Both the position numbers and the translations under genes were made by a program. A stretch of 64,000 bases of DNA from Ditibartonella apihabitans (GTDB lineage: Bacteria > Pseudomonadota > Alphaproteobacteria > Rhizobiales > Rhizobiaceae). The notes beneath the pieces are model-generated. The model was not told the origin of the DNA. It worked only from the letters and a program-made list of their open reading frames with translations, and made no database searches. Shown here in pieces: positions 57,808 through 64,000 of the stretch (its first letter is position 1; the number at the start of each line of letters is the position of its first letter). Where the stretch lies: assembly GCF_002007485.1 (NCBI RefSeq), contig NZ_CP015820.1, positions 682,001 to 746,000 on the forward strand, in the 5' to 3' direction.

Positions 57808-59283
57808 TCAAAAGTTGATTTTTGCCTTCGCAAGTTGCAAGCTTTGTTCGAACCTTGTAGTTTCTTGTTTCTTCAATTCTTCCGATTTGATCCGGAGAAG
57901 ATATGACGGGTGAAAAGTGACAAGCACCGGAATTTTTTCTTCTGTCTCGATTATTTTACCCACCAAACCGCTTAACGGCTCGTTCAAATCTGTGAGTGAG
58001 AACAGGGCGGTTTTCCCCATGGCAACGATAAGCTTCGGTTTGACGATGTCGATTTCTTTCAAAAGCCACCAGCGACAATGCTCGACCTCGCTCCTGTCTG
58101 CTCTTTTATGAAGGCGCTTGTGACCTTTGAGTTCATATTTGAAATGTTTGACAGCGTTGGTGATGTAAACCTCATCCCGTTTTAGTCCTACCCTATGGGC
58201 AGCTTTGTCAAACACTTGCCCTGCAGGACCGATAAATGGCCGACCAACGAGATCTTCACGATCGCCCGGTTGTTCTCCGACAATCATTAGAGAAGCATTT
58301 TCAGGCCCTTCGCCACAGACAGCCTGCGTTGATGAACAATGCAATGGGCAACTTTTGCATGATTTGATACCTTTATTGAGATCATCCAAAGTTTTAAGCG
58401 TTGCCCGCGACTTCAAACTCGTTCGAATGACATTCTCGGCATTTCTTTCCGTTAAACGGGAATGAAAGAGCGGAGGTGGCAGAACCGGTTGTTTTTCCAT
58501 TGTTTCAATGCGCGTTTCCGCATTATCAACGAGACTATCGATGATTTCCGCTTCCGGAAGGTTGCTCCAGTATTTTTTCGGCATATGACTTTGCATGGTT
58601 TTGACTTTCAGTCTTGCCGGATTGAAAATGCTGGAAAAGTAGGTTTTCCAGAGTTCTTCGGTTTCATCTTTATTTTGTGGCTTTTTAAATATCGGTTCGC
58701 CAAAAAACAGTCTTTTGTTAAAATAGAATGCACTGCCTTTCGGCGTGAGAATTTGCCAATCCATGTCGCTGAAACGCCGACAGAAAAACGGTATCGCTTC
58801 CGCAATAATGAAATGTTGAGGTTCATACCAGGCGGTAAAACAACGCCTGAATGTGTCGTCGCCAAGGCTGGCAATTTCCTTGAAACGTAAAAATGCATGC
58901 ATATGGTGGATGTCATGGCAAACAGCTTTTTGCCGTGATAGGGCTGTGGCGGTGTCAATGTCGTAAATTTTTTCAAGAACCGTTTTATCGTGCTGCAAGC
59001 GATAAAGAAGGCGGTATAAAAGGGCCGACGAATCTTCGCTTTCGTGGCAGATGACATTTTTCGCAAGATTGATGAACTGCTTTGGCACCAGAAATTCTTG
59101 GCTTCGTTGTGAAGGCTGATATTTTTCTGAAGGCGGAGAGGCGGGCTCGCTGTCAAATAATGTCGGGGCCGAATGGTAATGCCAAAAAACATCTTCCGGA
59201 CGCATTTCTTCCTGCAATAGCAAACGCGCTATCGTTCGCCACTCTTCAAAATCTCCCTGCTTTTTCAAAACAATCGTTTTCAT
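57808..59283 (-). CDS. UdgX-type uracil-DNA glycosylase fused to an N-terminal DUF4130 domain
   Basis: 491 residues. Residues about 1-250 form a DUF4130 domain (YRLLYRLQHDKTVLEKIYD, HDIHHMHAFLRFKE, FAAWYEP-like block). The C-terminal part is a family-4-like uracil glycosylase with Fe-S cysteines (CKSCPLHC), GEQPGDREDLVGRPFIGPAG and HPSYLLR. The loop KRLHKRADRSEVEHC holds His392 at the place where mycobacterial UdgX has the His that bonds covalently to the abasic site after uracil removal. So this may be a suicide-type uracil scavenger. It overlaps the radical SAM gene by 4 bases, a pairing seen in other Hyphomicrobiales as I recall. Confidence 0.9.
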   Translation of the reverse strand: MKTIVLKKQGDFEEWRTIARLLLQEEMRPEDVFWHYHSAPTLFDSEPASPPSEKYQPSQRSQEFLVPKQFINLAKNVICHESEDSSALLYRLLYRLQHDKTVLEKIYDIDTATALSRQKAVCHDIHHMHAFLRFKEIASLGDDTFRRCFTAWYEPQHFIIAEAIPFFCRRFSDMDWQILTPKGSAFYFNKRLFFGEPIFKKPQNKDETEELWKTYFSSIFNPARLKVKTMQSHMPKKYWSNLPEAEIIDSLVDNAETRIETMEKQPVLPPPLFHSRLTERNAENVIRTSLKSRATLKTLDDLNKGIKSCKSCPLHCSSTQAVCGEGPENASLMIVGEQPGDREDLVGRPFIGPAGQVFDKAAHRVGLKRDEVYITNAVKHFKYELKGHKRLHKRADRSEVEHCRWWLLKEIDIVKPKLIVAMGKTALFSLTDLNEPLSGLVGKIIETEEKIPVLVTFHPSYLLRIKSEELKKQETTRFEQSLQLAKAKINF

Positions 59284-60515
59284 GATGAAAAAAGATCAAG
59301 TTGAGTGGGGCGCGCACGAAAACGCTCGGCAAGGTGTGAACTGTCGAGAAGGTTTTTAGGCGTCCAGCGTTCGGCAGTCACAAACGGCTTTATTTTTTGA
59401 AGGCTGATATGAAAGGTTTTCAAATCTGAAAAATCGAGCCGCTTGAACCGGCGTGCTACCAATATCCGTTTAACATTGCGCACACCAAGGCCGGGAACAC
59501 GTAACAACATTTCCTTGTCGGCTTTATTGATGTCAACCGGAAAGAGATGCCGGTTTTGTAATGCCCAGGCGAGTTTCGGGTCAAATTCAAGATCAAGCAT
59601 GCCACCATTTGTTTTCGCGGTCAGCTCTTCCATTGCAAAGCCGTAAAACCGATAAAGCCAATCGGCTTGATAAAGCCGGTGTTCCCTTAAAAGCGGCGGG
59701 CGCTTGACGGGAAGCAGGTTTGAAGCATCCGGAATCGGACTGAATGCCGAATAATAAACGCGTTTCAGCCGATAACCCGAATAAAGCTCGGCGCTTGATT
59801 GCAGTATTGTCGCATCATTGGCATCGTCGGCACCGATGATCATTTGGGTAGATTGCCCTGCGGGCGCGAAACGTTGCGTTTTTTTCGTCTGTAATGTCGC
59901 GTCTTTGGAGGCTTCTATATCAATCCGAACATTCGCCATAGCCTGCTTGATTGTCAGGATCTTTTTTTGCGGAGCAAAGCGGTTAATGCTTTTTTCTGTT
60001 GGCAGTTCGACATTGATCGACAAGCGATCTGCGTAACGTCCGGCTTCTTTGATCAGCGCGTCCGAAGCATCCGGAATGGTTTTTAAATGGATATAGCCGC
60101 CGAAATGGTGGATGGTTCGCAAATCGCGGGCAACTTTAACCAATTCCTCCATTGTGTGGTCCGGAGAACGGATAATGCCGGACGAAAGAAACAAGCCTTC
60201 TATGTAATTTCTGCGGTAAAATTCGAGCGTCAAAAACACCACTTCATCGGTACTAAAACGCGCCCGCTCGACATTGCTTGAAGAGCGGTTGACACAATAG
60301 GCACAATCAAAGATACAAAAATTGGTGAGTAGAATTTTTAACAGCGAAACGCAGCGCCCGTCAGGCGTGAAGGAATGGCAAATTCCCATATTCGCCGTTG
60401 ACCCCAAGCCGCTTTTTGTTGGCGACTGACGCGTTGAACCGCTTGATGCACAGGAGGCATCATATTTGGCAGCATCTGCCAGAATTGCCAATTTTTGTTT
60501 GAGCGTTTTGACCAT
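59280..60515 (-). CDS. Putative DNA modification/repair radical SAM protein
   Basis: 411 residues. The radical SAM cluster motif is CxxxCxxC in NFCIFDCAYCVNR (Cys67, 71, 74). GICHSFTPDGRCVSLLKIL and SSGIIRSPDHTMEELVKVA are marks of the family annotated as 'putative DNA modification/repair radical SAM protein'. A helix-hairpin-helix near the C-terminus (LLRVPGLGVRNVKRILVARRF) binds DNA. Its stop overlaps the UdgX start by four bases (ATGA), so the two are co-translated and probably act on the same lesion. The reaction is unknown to me. Confidence 0.87.
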   Translation of the reverse strand: MVKTLKQKLAILADAAKYDASCASSGSTRQSPTKSGLGSTANMGICHSFTPDGRCVSLLKILLTNFCIFDCAYCVNRSSSNVERARFSTDEVVFLTLEFYRRNYIEGLFLSSGIIRSPDHTMEELVKVARDLRTIHHFGGYIHLKTIPDASDALIKEAGRYADRLSINVELPTEKSINRFAPQKKILTIKQAMANVRIDIEASKDATLQTKKTQRFAPAGQSTQMIIGADDANDATILQSSAELYSGYRLKRVYYSAFSPIPDASNLLPVKRPPLLREHRLYQADWLYRFYGFAMEELTAKTNGGMLDLEFDPKLAWALQNRHLFPVDINKADKEMLLRVPGLGVRNVKRILVARRFKRLDFSDLKTFHISLQKIKPFVTAERWTPKNLLDSSHLAERFRARPTQLDLFSS

Positions 60516-60828
60516 TTTTGTTCACTATTTGTTCTGTGCACGAATATAGACGTGAAGTAGAGGAAGTAAAGGAAAAACAGGAAGTCACGGTGAACTCAAA
60601 TCAACATTTTTCCAGAGGGCAAATTCAAGTCAGTTAATTTTGTTCCAATTGGTCAGACTGTTTCGCATTGTGTTTCACTTTGTAACGATATTGCGAGACA
60701 TTGAACAAAAGAGACTTTGGAGAGACCGGCCCGTTTACACCGATAACAAGGCAATTTTTCGAGAGTAAAAAATTTAAAGAGCAGCATGACGAGTTTTTTA
60801 TGCAGAAATCGTTCTCACAAAGAAGGTT
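60516..60828. other. Gap between the repair operon and nhaA
   Basis: About 313 bases without a gene. It should hold the promoter of the radical SAM/UdgX pair and the 3' end of nhaA. I found no damage-response (LexA) box I would defend. Confidence 0.4.
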
Positions 60829-62205
60829 TTAATGCAAGAAATGTTCTTTATCCGGTTTACGCGTCCTATGTTGTGCAAGAAATTTCAGCCATAAACCGTA
60901 GCCCAGTCCGAAGATAGCAGACATCAGTGATCCACATAGAATCGCGAATTTTGCCGCTTCCAATTGTCGAGGAGCGTTGAAGGCTAAAGTGGCTGTAAAA
61001 ATCGCCATGGTAAAACCGATACCCCCTAATAATCCGACGAGAATCATTCCGCGGCAGTTTACTCCCGAAGGGAGAGTGCAAAGCCCGAAACGGACAGTCA
61101 GGAAACTTATGAGGAAAATGCCCAAAGGTTTACCAATAGCAAGGCCAAGTCCTGTTCCAACCATGATAATGAGGGAGAAATGATCTTTAAAGTCGACATT
61201 GGAAATATTGATACCGGCATTGGCAAGCGCAAAGAGCGGCATAATGACAAATAATACCCAAGGACTAAAGGCGGCAACAAGTCGGGATACGGGAGCGTCA
61301 ATTGCAGCTTCGCTCTTTCGTATTTCAAGAAGAGCAAAATGGTGCGTTGAAGCGCTGTCTTCAGGCTTTTCATTTTTCAATATTTCCAAAGCGTAAGACA
61401 GTCGATCAACAGGCGCAATCAATGAGCGGGGGCTAAGTGCCGGTGTCAATAATCCCAATATTACGCCCGAAAGGGAAGGGTGGATTCCGCATATCATAAG
61501 TCCGAGCCAGAGGAGAGCGGCGGGAAGAACATAAACCAGTGCCGAGTTAATCCCTATCCATTGCAAAAAAACGAGAATAATAATTGCAAGACATGCAATG
61601 GGCAGGCCTGCAAGATCAAAACTACCAGAATAAAAAATCGCTATAATCAAAATGGCGATAATGTCGTCTATAGTGGCGAGCGCAAGCAAAACGATTCTTA
61701 AATTATTTGGAACCGATTTGCCCAGAAGTGCCAAAATCCCGATTGCAAAAGCTATGTCGGTTGCAGTGGGGACAGCCCAGCCGTGGCTGGTCTCCGGACC
61801 ATGATTGATAGAAAAATAAATAATCGCCGGCATGATAACGCCGCCGACAGCTGCAACCAGAGGCAACAAAGCCTGGCGGAATTTTGACAATGCGCCATCA
61901 TGGATTTCCCGTCTTATCTCCATGCCTGCGACAAGGAAAAAGAGTGTCATTAAGCCGTCATTGACCAGAAAGTGCAGATCTTTGGAAAAGGAATATCCGA
62001 AGGCTTCTATTGAAATTTTTTGGTGCCAGAAATTTTGGTAAGCGGTCGCATAAGTTGAATTGGCAAGCAAGAGAGCAACCATTGTTGCAATAACGAGAGC
62101 AACGCCCGCCATAGCTTCGATATGAAGTAGATTGCGACAGCTTGAAAATATTTTTTCGGCAAAAACAGATGCGCGGTTCGGCAGGCGGTGAGACATATTT
62201 GTCAT
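60829..62205 (-). CDS. nhaA: Na+/H+ antiporter NhaA
   Basis: Exchanges intracellular Na+ or Li+ for external protons, keeping sodium and pH balance. About 458 residues with 11-12 helices. Diagnostic blocks: FFLVAGMEIRREIHDGAL, AVPTATDIAFAIGILALLG, LALATIDDIIAILIIAIFYSG (paired Asp of the ion site), FALANAGI and LGGIGFTMAIF. The frame opens at 62271, but AAGGA about seven bases before ATG 62205 gives MTNMSHRLPNRASVF, preferred. A hydrophilic insertion (KNEKPEDSASTHHFALLEIRK, split here for length) between helices is a known feature of some NhaA. Confidence 0.93.
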   Translation of the reverse strand: MTNMSHRLPNRASVFAEKIFSSCRNLLHIEAMAGVALVIATMVALLLANSTYATAYQNFWHQKISIEAFGYSFSKDLHFLVNDGLMTLFFLVAGMEIRREIHDGALSKFRQALLPLVAAVGGVIMPAIIYFSINHGPETSHGWAVPTATDIAFAIGILALLGKSVPNNLRIVLLALATIDDIIAILIIAIFYSGSFDLAGLPIACLAIIILVFLQWIGINSALVYVLPAALLWLGLMICGIHPSLSGVILGLLTPALSPRSLIAPVDRLSYALEILKNEKPEDSASTHHFALLEIRKSEAAIDAPVSRLVAAFSPWVLFVIMPLFALANAGINISNVDFKDHFSLIIMVGTGLGLAIGKPLGIFLISFLTVRFGLCTLPSGVNCRGMILVGLLGGIGFTMAIFTATLAFNAPRQLEAAKFAILCGSLMSAIFGLGYGLWLKFLAQHRTRKPDKEHFLH

Positions 62206-62453
62206 GGCAAGTTCCTTTTTGCTGGCGGCCCGACCAGCTTGAAACCTGCCCGTAAACAATTTACCGGACACCCGACATTTTTATATCCAAACGAGGGAGA
62301 ATATACAAGCCAACAATATTATTTATGGCGTTCGAAATTTGAAGCTTTAATATGTAGATAAAATTTCTAAAGTGCCCAACTTAAAGAGAGAAATTCAAAT
62401 ATATTTTGATTCTTACAAGAGTGTGATTGATTATATGAAATAATACGACACGA

Positions 62454-62490
62454 TATATAGAGAATTATCCATTAGATAATTCTCTATATA
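62454..62490 (-). terminator. AT-rich hairpin after the last gene, possible terminator
   Basis: A perfect 16-bp stem (62454-62469 TATATAGAGAATTATC with 62475-62490) around CATTA, starting 15 bases after the stop at 62506 on the minus strand. No T-run follows, so it may act as an RNA-stability stem rather than a terminator. Confidence 0.55.
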
Positions 62491-62505
62491 ATTATATTTC
62501 ACCAT

Positions 62506-64000
62506 TTAATTTTCATTTTTTACGACAAGATCGACTTTATTGAGCGCGCCTGCCAGATCATTTTGCAATGCTGTTTCAAGATCTGTTGCTGTGAGTCCTT
62601 TATCGTCTTTGGCTTTGATTGATATTTTGAGTGTTCCCGGTTTTTTTGCAAATGCACCGAAAGCAGCTGATATCTTTTGTGCTTCTTCGTGATCTTTCAA
62701 AAGCATTGCCGGACTCTTCGTCATAACCACATAAAAATCGTCATAAAGTTCTTTCTTGAGATCGTGTTTATTGTCGTTCAAGTTCTGTGCAAGATAGGTA
62801 AACAATTTGTCGATGAAGCCGAAATCGGAATAACGCATATCCGCTTTAGTGATGCCAATTTGGTTTGCAGCATCAAGCATTGCTTGTTTGTCGCCCGAAA
62901 AGAGTTCTGAACCGGCATTGATAATTGTTGCGGACATTTCGCCTGAACCAATGCCATCTGCGTTAAATGACAGATCATTAAGGGAAAGAGTTTGACGACC
63001 GGAATTATAAGAGAAATCAAGTTTTCCCGAGATATCCAGTGTTTTGAATCCCATATTCCTGAACATTTCGAAACTTTTCTGAGGCATTTCGCTGGTGTTT
63101 AATGAAAAACCATCGAGTTTCACTAACAAACTTTCAGGAACAGCTTGTTTCCATTCTCTTGGTTGGAGTTCGAACGAATTCAGGCTTGCTTTGACTGTTG
63201 GTAAATCGATATCAGCTTTTTCAACTTCGGCATCTATGGCCGTAATTGCCGATACTATCGTTGCCAGCAACTCATTCCTTGCCGCTTTTTCACCCTTTTC
63301 ATCACCACTCTTTTTAGCTTCCAGATAGGCACGTGCAAGATCTTCAGGCACGGCTTCCATCGGACGCATTTTTAGCCCGGCGGTTTTAAACTTGTTGAGC
63401 GAAAAATGAGCATTGCGATTGGTGCCCTCGAAGACATCGATTGCAATATCGCCGAGTTCGACCGGTCCGAAGATAGTCCGACCAATTTTGTCCGGTTTTA
63501 CTTTACCGGCCAAAATTGCATAGGTGTAAGCAAGATCAATATCACTCGCTTGCAAGGCATTGCTTTTGCCAATCAGCCGAAGGTTATTGTGTTCGCTCAC
63601 ATTGGAATTGGGCAAACCGACATTTGTACTCATGCCTGCAATGCCGACAGAACCGATATTGCCGGCCTTCAAACTCGAAAGCCAGAAGCCCTTGATATCA
63701 AGTTTTTCTGTTTCACCCTGTGGATTGGACAGGGATACCTCTATATCCGGCGCATTGACCGACGATATACCAACGCGCAACAAAGCTTGTAAAACGTTGG
63801 AAGCGATAGATGTATCCTTATCTTTGAGGGTGACACCACTCAATGTCATTTCAGGCACAACGACATGGATATTATCCCGTTTCAAATCAATATCATAAAT
63901 TGTAAATGAACCGGGGACAAAGCCAACAGGAGGGCGACCGGAAACAGAACCTATTTTGAGAGAGACACCGTCTGGTACGGGTAAGGTGACATTTTTGAGG
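62506..64000 (-). CDS. Unrecognised protein, 5' end outside window
   Basis: The frame is open from the window edge to the stop at 62506, at least 498 residues; the listed TTG at 63885 is internal. The sequence before it continues LKNVTLPVPDGVSLKIGSVS and SGRPPVGFVPGSFTIYDIDL. The whole resembles a beta-rich lipid- or polymer-handling protein: repeated short strands such as VPEMTLSGVTLKDKDTSIAS, GNIGSVGIAGMSTNVGL, FKTLDISGKLDFSYNSGRQT and LNDLSFNADGIGSGEMSATI, with no membrane segment in the visible part. It recalls AsmA/DUF945-type periplasmic proteins, but I do not recognise the family. Function unknown. Confidence 0.7.
   Translation of the reverse strand, partial: LKNVTLPVPDGVSLKIGSVSGRPPVGFVPGSFTIYDIDLKRDNIHVVVPEMTLSGVTLKDKDTSIASNVLQALLRVGISSVNAPDIEVSLSNPQGETEKLDIKGFWLSSLKAGNIGSVGIAGMSTNVGLPNSNVSEHNNLRLIGKSNALQASDIDLAYTYAILAGKVKPDKIGRTIFGPVELGDIAIDVFEGTNRNAHFSLNKFKTAGLKMRPMEAVPEDLARAYLEAKKSGDEKGEKAARNELLATIVSAITAIDAEVEKADIDLPTVKASLNSFELQPREWKQAVPESLLVKLDGFSLNTSEMPQKSFEMFRNMGFKTLDISGKLDFSYNSGRQTLSLNDLSFNADGIGSGEMSATIINAGSELFSGDKQAMLDAANQIGITKADMRYSDFGFIDKLFTYLAQNLNDNKHDLKKELYDDFYVVMTKSPAMLLKDHEEAQKISAAFGAFAKKPGTLKISIKAKDDKGLTATDLETALQNDLAGALNKVDLVVKNEN

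Overview
The window looks like a stretch of core chromosome from an alphaproteobacterium of the Hyphomicrobiales, most likely a Bartonellaceae/Brucellaceae relative. The evidence is an Omp10-type lipoprotein next to hemH, the pairs lysC/ptsP and argJ/GNAT/mutT, a COG4111 (NadQ-type) NAD regulator, and a Fur/Mur-type regulator without the CxxC motifs. Base composition is moderate and AT-leaning, unlike GC-rich Brucella, which would fit a gut-type Bartonella such as the honey-bee symbionts. The genus is an inference from gene content and remembered sequences, not from a search. I see no tRNA, rRNA, insertion sequence, prophage or CRISPR array.

Layout. 1-8.3 kb: a partial FAD-linked oxidase, the copper exporter CopA behind a MerR/CueR-type promoter, a secreted DUF882 (M15-like) protein, a repeat-bearing intergenic stretch, and an NtrC-like regulator with a degenerate ATPase. 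8.6-15.6 kb (+): omp10, hemH, qmcA/nfeD, an RsmB-type rRNA methyltransferase, mtnN, guaA. 15.7-28.7 kb (-): trhP, a conserved unknown, an autotransporter of about 1,890 residues, then a four-gene set PAP2 phosphatase-eptA-response regulator-histidine kinase that resembles the enterobacterial eptA-basRS operon with an extra phosphatase. 29.2-43.7 kb: proY, ptsP, lysC, ubiG, DUF1178, grxC, comF, an NDUFAF5-like protein, tcyP, a small membrane protein, mutT, GNAT, argJ and a parvulin. 44-50.9 kb: secA, fur/mur, prfA-prmC, an MFS carrier. 51.1-55.4 kb: a cobalamin riboswitch in front of nrdHIEF, the class Ib ribonucleotide reductase. 55.7-64 kb: nadQ, a small secreted repeat protein with an apparent one-base lesion at its start, a UdgX-radical SAM DNA-repair pair, nhaA, and an unrecognised gene that runs off the window end.

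How the parts work together. Three envelope units (omp10, the autotransporter, the EptA operon) suggest surface remodelling, probably under control of the linked two-component system. The B12 riboswitch should shut off the B12-independent reductase when cobalamin is available, implying a B12-dependent class II enzyme elsewhere in the genome. TrhP, ProY and TcyP look unusually close to their enterobacterial counterparts, which hints at gene exchange with gammaproteobacteria. Several non-coding stretches hold short tandem repeats (periods 11, 14 and 17), one set of which lies inside the riboswitch.

Track starts were revised where a ribosome binding site and family length argued for an internal start; each case is stated in its entry.
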